A stretch of 64,000 nucleotides of DNA from assembly GCF_030035675.1 (NCBI RefSeq), contig NC_084487.1:32592474-32656473 (forward strand). Reading direction: 5' to 3'. Numbering within the stretch: the first letter of the stretch is position 1; each line of letters starts with the position of its first letter. A model generated the notes under the pieces. The model was not told where the DNA came from, searched no databases, and saw nothing but the letters and a program-made list of their open reading frames with translations. Positions 24,179 to 37,083 of this stretch are shown here, one piece after another. The translations under genes were made by a program, and so were the position numbers. Source of the stretch: Rhineura floridana (Eukaryota; Chordata; Lepidosauria; Squamata; Rhineuridae).

Positions 24179-24917
24179 AAGCTAGTACACATATATTCCT
24201 AGAGGCCTTAGGTTGATAACAATGCATTTATGCAAATGAAAGTAATTCCATGTGCCCAATGTTGCTTTGGACATGTGTGTTAAACCTCTGCACTCGTTTT
24301 TGCAAGTGTGGCCCAAATTACCAATCACAGGGAGATGTGTTGACATAATTGACCTATATCTCCCCTTGGTATCATATAGCTGAAAATTAGGGTATACACT
24401 TGCACTGCCAAAAAGAGGGCGTACATCAACAACAACAAAAAGTGGATGAAAGGGGGCATAGATTTGCATATGCTAGTTTATATGTATAGATGCAAATTTA
24501 TAAATAAAATAAATATTGTATTTCAAATAGAAATACAGCTCAAGGCTGTAACCAAGAGAATTTTGAGTATTTGCTCAATCTGTTGTCCAGGTGCTCACTG
24601 TTAATGGGCAACTTCAAGCCCCCCCTTCCTTTGCAATATGGGGCACATCCTATTGAAAATATGTGATGTGATTATATCATTAGTATGTCTCCCACTACAA
24701 CTGCTCTGCTTCATTGGCTTCTGCTTGAGGGCAGGGGGAGTGGGACGTGCTATTGTGATGACATCATGTTTTTCAACTACATGTGTACTAGAGCCATGTG
24801 GTTCGGAGGTGTTTCCTTTTCAAGGTGTAGTCTGGACCTAAGCAAGTTTAGGCTGCAGTCCTAAACAAACTTACTAGGGAGTGAGCCTCACTGAACTCAA
24901 GAGTGCTTACTTCTGAG

Positions 24918-25306
24918 TAGAGATGGGGTAGAAATTTGATTCAATTAGCATTTATAGGCAAACCTACCTAATTCAGATGCCACCCTTCAAAAATTGCACT
25001 TCTCCAAATTTTGCAATGCAGTTCTCCAGCCAAGTAATGTGTACAAAAATGCACATATTTTGTGGATTAAAATGCATATATGACTGAAAATAGCATACAA
25101 AATACATTATATAAGGGAACATTGTTTTGCAAAAATGTGTATATTAGGCAAAATTGCATTCAAAGATGTATATACTAGGAAAACTACAATGCTACTGAAT
25201 TTTCATGAAGACTTTTTTTTAAATTGCAAACTGATGTGGAAATAGGAGAACTGAGTTTAAGATCGGAAAAATGAGAAACTGATATTGACAGATTTGCCCG
25301 TCCCTA
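24918..25306. mobile_element. Short DNA transposon with terminal inverted repeats
   Basis: TAGAGATGGG at the left mirrors CCCGTCCCTA at the right. The AT-rich interior repeats ACAAAAATGCACATATTTTG, CAAAAATGTGTATATTAGGC and AAGATGTATATACTAGGAAA. Either a TA-target or a hAT-type element; the ends alone do not decide. Confidence 0.55.
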
Positions 25307-25309
25307 CCT

Positions 25310-26785
25310 CCAAGTAAACATGCACAGGCTGTGCTGTCAAGCAGCTTGAGATATAGTGTGTGTGTGGGGTGTGTGTGTGTGTCTGCCATTTGTGGAAGTA
25401 AAGCCAAAAATGCCAGCTGAGTACATATCTTTGGATGCAAACTGCTATGTTTAAGACATGCAAAAGAGCCATGTTAACATGAATTAAACATGGACAAACT
25501 ATAAAGTGTTAAAACCTCAAAGCCACCAGCATGAATCCCTCACACCAAATGCCAACCCAAGACAGGAAATTCTTACAATGCTTCCTAGAGATGTTTGGTC
25601 TCTATGGAAAGAGAGTTCCAGGGTTGCAGTGTAGCTAAGAATGGCACCCTAGGTGCATACAGCATCGTAACTAAAAAGGGGGCAACCTCACCAGACTGTA
25701 AATCTGGTTTGAGAAACATTACAGTTGGAAAGTGATATCAGGATTGTTGTGAACCAATGTGGTATTACTCAGGACGAATATATAAAAATGAATATATGCT
25801 CTGATGAATACATATAAATATTTTGAAATAAATATAAAATAAATATACAAATATTGTTAAATAAATAATGGACTATGCAGTGGTAAGTAAAGGAGGCGGC
25901 TTTTTTTTTTTAAAGGATATTGTATCTGAACAATGGATTTGTATTTGAGAAAGTGATAGGTACTGCAGCATGACTTGTTCCCATAATATCTACTCTCAGG
26001 CCCTAGTACAGAGAAGGTGACAGACCTATATTAACAGGTCTTGTACAAAGCAACCAGCATGGCAATACTGAAAGACTGGTTGCAGCAACAGATCACAGGA
26101 ATACATTCAATGTGATAGACTGCATTTCAACACTTCAGTGCAAGAAGGAGCCAATGTCCCACAGTGTCTCTGACAGCAGTCCTGGAGGAGGAAGTTTGGG
26201 ACAGCAGATGCCATCTTCTAATTATTAGGGGGAGCATTTTGAATTTTTCCTGTAACACTACAGACTTTTTCCTGTAAATTTCCAAAAATATGTCCTCTGT
26301 CAGGAGGAATTTTCTTATGAGTAATCAATGCATTTAGGATTGGAATATTGGATACATAACAACCTTAGACCTGGTGTTGCTCAGGAATTCTGAGAAACAA
26401 AGAATCAGTGCAGTTTTGAAATCAGTAGTTAAAAACCAGTGTTTGAAAGGTTAAATTCACCATCTTGATTCAAAATGGCATTCAGCTGTATCCAAACACA
26501 GATGAAAACCTGTTCCTTGGATCGCAGGAACCATCATGCAAAATCTCTTAAGAGGTGTCCAAATGCATAACAAACAACTTTCTAAAATACAAAGAAAGGT
26601 CCCACTTTATGTCTGAAGGGGCAGCATTGTTGAAGGTAAGTAGGTGTGGACCTACTTTATTAGCAACAGTTTTTCTTTATTTGTTTTTGACTTCCCAAAG
26701 ACTCATGCAAGTAAAAATACATTTAACATTGGAGAGTTTTTTCAGAGTTGGGTGGTATAACATAGGCAGCATTTTCCTGTGGTGT
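25310..26785. other. Intergenic, nothing recognised
   Basis: A GTGTGTGTGGGGTGTGTGTG microsatellite lies at 25359-25381. No element or exon was recognised in the rest. Confidence 0.5.
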
Positions 26786-26788
26786 GTG

Positions 26789-27560
26789 TGTGATGTTCCT
26801 GTATTAGTGTAAATAGGGTAAGTGCTGTTTGTTTAGAAGATACATGGTAAGTGGAGTGAAAGAGGAGGGGGAGTGAATGGGCAGTAGAATGCTGGATGAT
26901 TGGCTGAATGTTTAAAATGGCTGACAGTATAAAAGGAAGAATGTCAGGTAAATCTGGGTGGATGTGGTGTGGACGTGTGTGGATGTTGGTGGACTTGAGA
27001 GGGTTGTTTTGGTGGGTTTTGAGAGGAGAGGGTGGAGTTCGGATTAATACTAAGACCAGTACCTCAGGAATAGATGTAACCATATGCTTAAGTGCCTTTT
27101 AAAGAAATCTTGTTATCTCTGTTATATAATAAAATACTTATTTGGTTTACCAAAGGCCTGATCCTTGGCTGGGGTTTCACAGACCAGAAGGGAGGGTGAG
27201 GTAAATACCAAGGCTGAAGAGTGACAAATGGTGGCAGCGGGGAAGGGAAGAATAACACCACAAGTATTCAGAGCAAACCAGAATTATAAGCAGTCTGAGT
27301 AAATCAAAGGGATTGGGACAGCTTTAGCACTCAGTCACAGAGGTAACCAGATAGAGAGACTCAGGCAGAGTCTCTGGGACTACTGATTATAGGACGTGAC
27401 TGGTGGTGCTGCCTAGTAGGGGGATCTGTTGAGATCTGTGCTAGAGCGGGGAGAGAAACCATAAGAAAGGACAGTCCGGACTGGTGGAGTCCCTGGTGGT
27501 GCCTAGAGACAGGCAGTAACCACGAGCAGGTAGGAACCTGACAGGGAGAGCCAGGGAAGG
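26789..27560 (+). mobile_element. Fossil LTR retroelement: one LTR plus leader
   Basis: A TG...CA-bounded LTR of about 438 bp (about 26789-27226) with a TATA box (TATAAAAG, about 26930) and an AATAAAA signal near 27127. Directly after it comes a primer-binding-site-like TGGTGGCAGCGG, followed by a few hundred bases of leader-like sequence. No second LTR and no protein-coding internal region were recognised, so it is a heavily broken fossil. Family (Gypsy-like or endogenous retrovirus) cannot be settled. The right border is approximate. Confidence 0.65.
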
Positions 27561-27699
27561 GCATCACAGTGTGCGCTAATCCTGCTAACATCATTGTTCA
27601 CAAGTTTAATAGGTTTCTGTTTCAAAACATGCAACTGTTTTGTGTTTGCATCAAAACATGAAACACCTGTTTGCCTAGAGATGAGGCAAGTTGTCTGAC

Positions 27700-30175
27700 A
27701 ACACAAGGATCAGGCGCGGGCTGCTAAGAGTCAGAAGCAACTTGAGGAAGACAATACAGCAAGTGAGTGAGGAAAACCACATTGTCCTAAAATCTAGGAC
27801 TAGGGTTGCCTACACATAACATTGTATTCCAGAATCCATGGAAACTTTTTTTTTCTACATAGCCCACATGCAATTTAGATCCATTGCACATTTATTTGCC
27901 CGTGAAAAGTGCTTCTTGGTAAACTGAATTCATTCTAAATATAAAAGCTCTTTGCAGATTGATACTGCATTACCCCACAGTGCGTTCATTTGAAAACAGA
28001 CGTAGGCAATCCCAGCAATAGGGGGAGTATCCATATCTGCCCAATCACGTGTGTGAGTGTATACCAATATAATTATCGCCACTTCCCTCTTCATTCACCT
28101 GGGGCATGTGCAGGGAGGAAAAGGTGCGGATAACCTAATCAAGGGGAGGGTTTTAAATCCTTATTAAGTAACCACACCCACTCTTGTGGAGAACAGGATC
28201 TAGAATCAATCTAGATTAAAAGCAGCATGTTGGGGATGAGCATGAGCAATTCCAGTATGAGGAAAAACTACACTTTTGTAATACAAATGGCTGAGTGTGT
28301 ATGCAGTCTGAAAGTCCATACACAGGCAGGCTGCAATCTCATGTACACACTGCATGGAGTAAGTCCTACTGAAGCCAGAGTAAATGTGCAGAGGATCAGG
28401 CTCTTTCCACAAACTGCATCACAAAAGGTAAAATGCAGAAAAGTGGGAAACTGTAAACATAAGTCCCAAAGCAGCTTCCTCCTGGATGAGAACAAATTCT
28501 AGCATGTTATCTCAAAATAAGGGGTGTGCCTGAAATACGAGTGGGAAAGGAGACCTACAGATCTTCATAAAGAAACAAAGCCAACTTTGAGTATAGTGGT
28601 ATTAAAAAACACATTAAGGACTGTGCATTGAATCATTTTAGATGTACCCTTATTTAGGGCAAATCCATAGCTTCCTTATTCCAGAGTTTGAGATTGCTCA
28701 CAAGGGAACAATTGGTAAATGGCAGCTAAAGACATTTGCTCTATCACATATTCCAGATGAACTGAAGGGTGAGGATATACGTATAGCATCAAGGCATTCA
28801 AACTTAGCGTATCTGCAGCAGCTGCACTGGCAGCCTACCAGGTGCCCAATGCTATTTTTAATTACCATAAAATAGAGCAGATTGCAGATGGCCTCACTGA
28901 ATAGTGAGGTTTGGCTTATGAGATGGAGAGCTCCTTGCAGCTGGGACTTGTCACACTGCAAAGAGAGGACAGGTCTCAGAGGCAGTCTCATGCTGTCAGT
29001 CACTATCTAAAATGTCAGAACTCACTCTGTCAGGCACCATCTTGTTTCTGAGCCCAAACAATACTGGGAGTGCAAGAGCCACCATTTCACGGAATATGAA
29101 GCTGGTTCAAATGAACATAGGAAATGGGGTCCCCCGTCATCCACAGCTGTGGCCTCATCAGCTCTTTTCTCCAGAGTCATGGACTGAACATGCTGACATC
29201 CATGAGGACTCAAAATTTTCCTTTCTCTGCTTATGTATTCTGAGTGGGGAAAACAAAGATATGTACCTTTAAAAACAAAGGATGAACTGGGTCTCTAGGA
29301 AATTCAGGGATAATCTTTCATTGTTTGTGAATGCTACAGGCCCCAGGAAAAGACGCTATGTACTTCTTAAAGGTATGAAGGTCTGCTTGGAGCAGATAGT
29401 AGTAGCATGGAGGGCAGATGATCCAACCTACTAGAACTAGTGGATGAAGATTCACATTCAAGACACTGCAGATCGTAGTCTAGGTGTGTCATATGACCTT
29501 TTCCCTAAGGGGTGCTGTCTCTGTAGCCTAACACCCTAACCCTTTACATTGCAGCTTTCTGGATGGCTCTAGGAAAGTCCTGTGTTGACAGTGTTTCTTG
29601 ACCCACAAACAATGGCAGTTGATTTTATACTACCCCATCACAGGCAGGCTTCCAGACTGAACTGCGTTTTTGGCACACTGTCAGTTTCCTGAAGTTCTTA
29701 GCATTAACTTCAGCAAAGCAAATAAGCTTTTATTTATTTTGTATTACTCATGTTTAATTACATTCATTCAATGGCTATGGAAATCTCATGCCCTGCAATG
29801 TCTACTTGTTAGTCAGTTAATGAAGTTTGATCCTAAGAATATTGACTCAAAAGTAAATCAAAATCTGTGCGAGATGCTCCCTCCGGAAGTGTACTTAGGA
29901 CTGCAATCCTAGCAGTTTCTCCTATTCCTATAGCTCCACTGCCCCTGAGATTATTAGGTGTCCTTTATTCTGAAGGGTTGGTATTTTATACTGTAATATC
30001 ATTGCCCCATAGCACATAATGATTTCCAGGGTTTACATTTCTGCAGAGTATAGGTCCAGTTACTAAAGCAGCAAGATGTCCTTTAAACAGCAACAGAACT
30101 AAGAGAATCCTAAGAGACACAAATTATTTCACAATACCCTTTGCACTAACTTTTTTGTTAACCTGCACTTTATGT
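27700..30175. other. Intergenic, little recognised
   Basis: A short LINE-like phrase (QLHWQP, about 28817-28850) is the only hint of a repeat. Short frames on both strands lack domains. No splice-bounded exons are defensible. Confidence 0.5.
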
Positions 30176-30178
30176 GCG

Positions 30179-30634
30179 TTGTTGTTGTTATGTGCCTTCA
30201 AGTCAATCACGACTTACGGCAACACTATGAATCAACGACCTCCAAAGGCATCTGTCGTGAACCACCCTGTTCAGATCTTGTAAGTTCAGGTCTGTGGCTT
30301 CCTTTATGGAATCAATCCATCTCTTGTTTGGCCTTCCTCTTTTTCTACTCCCTTGTTTTTCTTTTCTAGTGAATCATGTCTTCTCATGATGTGTCCAAAG
30401 TACAATAACTTCAGTTTCATAATTTTAGCGTCTAGTGATAGTTCTGGTTTAATTTGTTCTAACACCCAATTATTTGTCTTTTTTGCAGTCCATGGTATGC
30501 ACAAAGCTCTTCTCCAACACCACATTTCAAACGACTTGATTTTTCTCTTATCCAGTTTTTTCACCGTCCAACTTTCACATCCATGCAGAGATCAAGAATA
30601 CCATGGTCTGAATGATCCTGACTTTAGTGTGCAG
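30179..30634 (-). mobile_element. Bov-B (RTE) LINE, 3' end
   Basis: Minus-strand frame 30564-30304 reads KLDKRKIKSFEMWCWRRALC, TAKKTNNWVLEQIKPELSLD, KLLYFGHIMRRHDSLEKKNK, the C-terminal domain of Bov-B ORF2. The 3' UTR ends GTCGTGATTGACTTGAAGGC + ACATAACAACAAC. 5'-truncated at about 30634. Confidence 0.92.
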
Positions 30635-30721
30635 TGCATAGATCCCCATTTATCCTGCCATCTCAAACAACCACTATCCCAGTCACATCCACACCGTTTA
30701 AAGTACTCATATACTACTTCC

Positions 30722-30840
30722 CCCAAAGGAACAGTAGTTTGTTGAGGGTCCTTAGAGTTGTTAGGAGACCCCTCACAGAGCTACAATTCCCATGACTGTT
30801 AAAATCATACAAGAGTGCTTTATATGCATTGTGTAGATGT
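30722..30840. repeat. MITE fragment
   Basis: CCAAAGGAACAGTAGTTTGT, TTGTTAGGAGACCCCTCACA and GAGCTACAATTCCCATGACT belong to the same family as the foldback at 52770-53320. Confidence 0.65.
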
Positions 30841-31185
30841 GATGAGGATCTGTGCCCATAGTGGAAGCCTAAAGTCACAGCATCCACAATAGAGACATTC
30901 AAAGTAATCTAAGGTAGTTGCATCTGTTTTCTTGCTTGTCAATGCCATTCTTTTTGGTACTACATCCCACCTGGAAAAAAATATCTGCAAAACTCTGAAT
31001 AATAATAATTTTCTAAAAATTAGGGGGCTCTGAAGACAACTTGCAAAGTTTTGAAGGCTATTCAAAATAAGTTTTAACAAAAACTTAACTATTTTTTAAA
31101 AACTCGCGCGCAAAAATGTGGATGTTTGTAGTGGAAAGAGATTGCAGCGCTTCTGCGATTTTTTTTCCTGTCTGGATAGCTCACA

Positions 31186-31256
31186 TATGCACGTGTGTGT
31201 ATGCATATATATACATATAAGTACATATATACACACAGTTATACACACGCATACAG
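31186..31256. repeat. Alternating purine-pyrimidine microsatellite
   Basis: Mixed GT/AT/AC run (GTGTGTGTATGCATATATAT, ACATATAAGTACATATATAC, ACACAC), partly self-complementary, just upstream of the CpG island. Confidence 0.8.
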
Positions 31257-31299
31257 GAACGCAGCAGCACTCCGTACACACTTTAAGTCTTCTTCGTCT

Positions 31300-33320
31300 G
31301 CCCGTTGGCGTCAAAACTCATTGTGGTTGTTCAAGGTTAGGGCACTGTCGTGCCGCTGCTGACCCCGCTGTCAACAGTTCCTTTCCACGCCCCCCTCCCC
31401 GACTCTGAAGAAACAAAGTCAAGCTCTTCGGGCTACTTCGGCAATTTCCGTAAGGCGCCTACTTCCGCCGCTCTCATTCAGTTGCATAAGAGGGAGCGAG
31501 CGATTCTGACGCGACGGACGGGCGTTCGAAGATTCATTTATTTTTTTGTAAAAATCTCTGTGTCCTCGCAGCACCTTCCTTCCCTATCCACGTGACGGTT
31601 CCGGGAGGAGAAGTGAAACGGGGCGGAGCCAGCGTGTGCCTAAGAGCTCATGCGTTAGCTCGGTCTCGATCCCCGCCTACCAAAAGCGGGAGGGGGAGCG
31701 TAGGTGTTCGGGGGGGGCAGGAGGAGGCGGTTGGGTGGTGGCACGTGCGTCTCTCTCGCTCTCTATTCAGAGCGAGGATTGGGGGCTTCCGGCAAGGGCT
31801 CGCGCACACCTTTTCAAAGAAGTTTCCTTTGTGCGCGCGCTTACGTGCGCGTTTTTGACGTGTGGGGAGTTCTATTCCTTCTTGTCTTCGGTGATGTTCG
31901 GTGTTCCATTCCGGCCCTCTTCTCCCCTCCCTCCGGCCTTCTTCTTTATGGCGCATGCTCCGCAATGTACCTTACGTGACAGTCCCTCTCAGCGCTGCGC
32001 GCCCTTGCCGTTTGTCCGCTCTTAAGGAAGGAGGGGGGAGGAGGAGGAGAAAGAGGAAGGAGCGGCGGCGGCGGCTGCACGCCCACTGTGGGAGCTTAGT
32101 GCGCGCTCCTCGCGCTCGCCCAATATGGGGACCTAGCACGCGCGCTGTTGTTATTGGTGCTGCCTACCGACTGGCTGGCTGCTGGCTGGCTGGGCTGGCG
32201 GCGGCGGCTGTTGGTTGGGGCTCTGGCTGGGGGGGAGGGGGTTCGCAAGAGAGGAGCACAGGGTGGCTTAGCCAGCCAGCCAGTCAAGAGAGTGAGTGAG
32301 TTCTTTAAAGATGGCCGGGGCGGCGGCGGCAGCTACGGTAACAACCGCGACCCCCTTGTATTGCGTGTGCCGGGAGCCTTACGATGTGAGCCGCTTCATG
32401 ATCGAGTGCGACATATGCAAGGACTGGTTCCATGGCAGGTAAAAACACGCACACGCACACAAAGGGCCGGGCTTGGCAGTCTCTCCTCCTTCAAGGAAAA
32501 CAACAACAAAACATTGACCCCCCCCTTCAGAGAGGGAAGACCCTCGCGCGACGCTGAGGGAGAAAACAACAAACAGAAGGACAATGAGGGAGAGGCGGTG
32601 TATGTGCGGCGGTGCGCGTCTCAGAAAGAGAGATTTAAGGGGCTTTCAGTGAACCAGGAAGCGGTGTTTGGGAGTCATCGCTCCTCTGTTCTTCTCTCCC
32701 CCCCCCGCACTTCAAATAGTGTTATATAAGGACTCCGTAGCGGAGGTTTGAGAGAGAGCCCCTTGGGGTTCCTTTGGAGGACTTTGGTGGGACAGGAGGT
32801 ACCCGAAAACTTGAGTTTTTATTGATTTATACTGTTTAAAACACATTGGGGGGATTGATGAGTCTTTGTGTTTGTGTGTGTGCGTGTAGTGATGGGAGGG
32901 AGGGTTTCCCTCATGTCTCGCCGTCCGGTCCGCTTCCCATGTGTGGGGCTTTCTGCACGTCCGGGCTCGTAAGTGTCCCGAGCTGCGTGTGTTTCGGACT
33001 GTTTCTGACGTTGTTCCCGGCGCGCGCGAGTGAGAGTCGGGTGTTGTGTGGGAGTTCTTTTTTCTTTTTTTAAACTGTGAGCTTTGAGGCTAATTTAAAA
33101 AAGGCCACACAGCGCAGCGGCAGTAGCCGCAGTCGCAGCCGCTCTTGGCTGAGAGGGAGGGGGTATCTATGGGCATTTAAACAAAGGAGCAAGTTTCGGG
33201 GCTGCCTTGGTGGTGGCGGCGCAAGTGGCTCTTTTCTCTCGGTTGCTCTTTGATCTTCTTCCGCCTACCTGGCCGGAGCTGGAAGCTGGATGGTGGTTGA
33301 AGTTCGGAGAAAGAGGCAGC
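31300..33320 (+). promoter_or_regulatory. KDM7A: CpG island and promoter region of KDM7A
   Basis: CpG dinucleotides, scarce elsewhere in the window, become dense here on both sides of the first coding exon. Visible candidate sites are a GC box GGGGCGGAGCC at 31620-31630, TGACGTG at 31856-31862, an NRF1-like GCGCATGCTC at 31951-31960, a CRE-like TTACGTGAC at 31972-31980, a CCAAT near 32119, and a YY1-like AAGATGGCCG at 32308-32317 that overlaps the start codon. I see no convincing TATA box, as expected of a housekeeping CpG promoter. The transcription start cannot be fixed from sequence alone. The sites are motif matches only; the island itself is clear. Confidence 0.85.
32311..32438 (+). CDS. 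KDM7A: KDM7A coding exon 1 (N-terminus and first half of PHD finger)
   Basis: Encodes residues 1-42 plus two bases of codon 43. An Ala/Thr-rich leader (residues 1-15) is followed by [20 protein letters not shown] and KDWFHG, the first half of a PHD finger; zinc ligands Cys18, Cys20, Cys33, Cys36 and His41 are visible. KDM7A/JHDM1D is a nuclear lysine demethylase whose PHD finger reads H3K4me3 while the JmjC domain removes H3K9 and H3K27 methyl marks. The MAGAAAA start and the exon 2 sequence fit KDM7A better than its paralogues PHF2 and PHF8. The start is supported by an in-frame TGA at 32293-32295 and by the overlapping YY1-like site. The donor is AG|GTAAAA (GT at 32439). The Ala-rich leader is shorter than the human one as I recall it. 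Confidence 0.93.
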
Positions 33321-36300
33321 TATCTGAGAGTATTTGTCCAAGCTTACCCGCTGCTGCCGTGGCTGTAAGGGGAAGTGTGCTTTGATTGACAACAGGACAT
33401 TTAAATACCCCCCATTTAACAAAAACAGAGTCACGATGGAGCTGGCGAGACAACCTCATCTCCCTCTACTGGCTTTCGACGGGAAGCTAATTTTAAAGGG
33501 CCAGAGCTCATGTTTCAGACGTATACACTTTTTTTTTTGTAAAGAGAGAGATAACAGAGGGTCTGTAACTGTCTCTAGAGTCAAACCACACACGGCAGTT
33601 ATTGCAAATGCATTGTTCACATTAGAAACTAGGCTGTCCAGCCATCTCCAAAATACACCTGCCTGCCACTGCAGGTGCACATGTGGTTCTGTATTTGTCT
33701 CTGAATAGATTCCGTATGTTCTGTGATAGTGGGGCTATTATAGATTAAGTGCTGTACAGAAGGACCTGATAGGATTGTGGTTCATTGGTGCCAATAGGTG
33801 CAAATGTAGGCCCCAGTGTTTTAATTCTGAAAGCTGCGAAACTAGAAAAGAAATTAACTTCTATGGTTGTTAAACTTCTGAATGAATTGTGAATAAAACA
33901 TCTTTTTCCTGAATTATATAAAAATTTCTAAGCCTAGAGCATCTAAATGGTTATGTAGTTAAAGCGATCATTACATTAATATTCTCTGCAAGTCTTATTA
34001 AAATATTGATAAGCACTTCTAAAAGTTAATTGAACTTAAAGTGGAAAAAAAGGCAGGGGAAGGGATTGGGCAGTAGCAAACTGCTGAAGTATGCTCAGAG
34101 ATTTGGATTTGATAGGGTGAATGTAAGGGTGTATTATGTGGTGGCATTCTATTCATTTATATATGTGCAACCAACAGTAAACTAAAAGGTGTTCGTAAGA
34201 AAATGCTTGTTTGTGGAAAGGAGAGCCAACCAAGATCCAGTCTAGTTTAACATTTAGTTAGGTAAGTCCCATTGGTCTTGGTGACTTACTTCTCAATAGG
34301 TATGCATAGGATTATGCTGTCAAAGAAGTATGCTTCTGCACATAACTTGGTTCTTGAAAGCAGAATACTTGGCAACTGAACTGTAAACAGATTTGCTATT
34401 GCTCCCTTCATACAGTGGCCACACTTATGCCACAAGGAAGATCATGGACAAGGCAATACAACTTTGCTAAAGTTAGACTGCTATAGATACATTAGTGTTG
34501 GCTGTTTGATCCCTTTTCTGATAGTTTGCTTATAGCTTATTGAATTGTTACTTTTGAAGTGCAATCCTTTATGTTTTACTAAGGAAACAAGTTCAGTTGT
34601 GTTCAGTGGGATTTAATTACTACTAAGAGTGTTTAGCATTGCAGTCTATGCACACTCTATTTCTGACTTCAGGTTCTCCTGATTTAGCTAAACAAATCAG
34701 AAGTAATTAGTTGAATTACATGTTCAGTGGATATTTTGTCACACTTTTTCTAGTTTGAAAAGAGCTTCTGGAGTTGTTCACATTTTGATTTGGATTTCAT
34801 TACTCTTTTGTCATGCAGAAATCTGGACTCTTCAACTTGTTTGCTCATGTTGTTGGATCAGAGATTAAATTTTTAAAGCCTTGCTTCTAATATAGATATT
34901 ACAATATTCTGGACTTTGTTTTTCATCTTTTGCACTAGTTGTTCACTTGCTTGCATCCTTTGTTTTCTATCTTTTATAACCTGTTACATCCATTAGAGAT
35001 TAGAAAATATCACAGAATGTTTAACTTTTTTTAGGATCTTCTGGTGAGCAGAATTTTAAATGCTTCTTGAAAATTCGTATGTGCTGAATTCACTAGAATA
35101 CCACTTTGTATTTATAGAATTTAGATACCTTTTGGCACTTTAAAAGGATTTCTTCTAAAGTTTGAGGCATGACTTCCAGTTGTAATAGCCATACCTTTCT
35201 GACATCTGTTTGGATAAACTGTTCGAATTGCTAAACAAAAGTTAAGTGGTTTGGCCTATAGTTGCTTGACTTTTTTCAAAGAGTTAACTGCAGTCATTTT
35301 TACTTGTACAGTTCCTAAATCTGGAGGTGTTTTTAAACTTTAACATTTTGATTACCTCTTTGAACACCATGGTGTCAGATTAGATTAGGAATTGCACCAT
35401 TTTATACATTGGGTTAAAATACTTCTGTATCTGGGATCCCCATATATTACCTTTTTGCAAGCCAAAGGGAGAGTTAGACCTGTTTTAAAAGTGATAGTAG
35501 TATATAAGAGTAACTTAAATATGCAGCACTGTATACACCTGGTGTCTCATTTAAACCAAATTATAGTACTTTCTTACATGTGCAGTGGTAGTATGGCAAG
35601 AATCTGTGGCTCAGGTAGATACCATAGTGCCATGCTAATGCTACATCTATTGTGCTTGAAAGATGTTTTAAATGAGATAATTGGTGTGTGGAATGTTGCT
35701 TGGATAGACTTTTTGTACATGCTGGTGTTATATTTTAAAGTGTACATTTGGCTTGCTAAAAGACACAGTGCTTAAAACTTAAAATGAATTTGGCTGTATA
35801 TTATTAGACTACTGTAATATTTGCATGCAGGTAAGCTGTGTTCTCATTGAAAAATATAGTTTTCATGTACAGTTTATTTCTTTAATAAACTTCTTAGGCA
35901 AGAAATGTGTATATTAATGTACCATAGTCTTTGTTCGTATATCAAGTAAGCTTGCTTTTAAAACAATCTTACCAGAATATAATGCTAACAGACAAGAGCC
36001 TCTTAGAAAATAGGCTTAAGCTGTAATTCTGTTCATATAATACATATCACTGAGTTCACTGGGACCTATGTCCAACTAAATATATTTAGAATTGAGGTGT
36101 AGAATACAGTGAGCAACATAGGTTCACACACTTCATGGCCCAATATTATTTAAATCCAAGTCAGTGCTTAAAATAGTTGGCTTACTTGCTTACTGTTCTG
36201 TTTGTGAGGATTGTACTGAACAATCTGTTCTTCAAAGTTGGCTCCCTTAGATCTTGATCAATATTCAGAACTACTCATGGAAAGTTTGTATTTGTAAGAT

Positions 36301-36473
36301 ACTAACGTATACATGATTGCTCTAATTTATTAAGAAAATTTCTAAACCACTTAATCAAAAAATTTCTGAATGGTATACAAATAAAATTATAAGATATGGT
36401 TAAAATCCAGAAACATCTTCCCGCTTCTTTCTAAACACTTGTATGTTACTGGAATAATGTTGCTGTGGTGTTC
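33320..36473. other. Intron 1, mostly unique
   Basis: AT-rich sequence with few recognisable repeats; single copies of the CCCATTGG / TCAGTGGGATTT motif at about 34266 and 34600. No other feature recognised. Confidence 0.5.
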
Positions 36474-36481
36474 CAGTATAG

Positions 36482-36959
36482 CGGGGGTGGGGAATCTTTT
36501 CTAGTAATTGGGCCAGTTCCTTGTCTCCCCACACCTGGCAGACCTGATGTTATAGTGATGGTTGGGACTTCAGAGAGCAGTGTGGGACTGTTTGCAAAAG
36601 GGCTTTCAAACAGCCCTGTGCTACACTTTGAAGCAGCATTCAGCAGGATTCAGGTCTCAGCTGATCAGCAGAGACTTCAGTTCTGTCCTTGAATGGATCT
36701 TAGTAGGATTTAACCGCCTGCTCATCAGTTGATAAAGTGGGGACAGGTATTAATTTCTGCTGCTTTGGTTGTGCATGCCTGTTCCCAGCAAAGAACTGGC
36801 ACATGCAGCCCCCACCAGCCATCAGCTGATATCACCCACTGGTATGAATGACCAGACAATTGCCAAGTGGGTGTGGTTTTGGAAAAATGGCCCTGCAGAC
36901 CAAATTGGACCCTCTGGAAGGCCAAGATTGCCCTGTAGGCCGGAGATAATCCACCCCTG
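36482..36959. mobile_element. Non-autonomous hAT-like element (478 bp)
   Basis: Ends CGGGGGTGGGGAAT and ATAATCCACCCCTG are inverted repeats. Flanks CAGTATAG (36474-36481) and TATTATAG (36960-36967) agree at 6 of 8 positions. No transposase remains. Confidence 0.8.
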
Positions 36960-37083
36960 TATTATAGATATTGGTATGACCCATTCTAAATACTTAGTGC
37001 TGATGTAGCAGGTATACTGTAACTTGCAGAAGCCAAATACTATAGCATTAGACTTGGGTATACTTGTGTAAATTTATTCTGTG

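Noticed and set aside
31592-32729. Long open frames through the CpG island (for example 31901-32299 and 32148-32729)
   Set aside because: High GC content removes stop codons by chance; these frames run out of phase with, or read through, the KDM7A start exon and its donor site.
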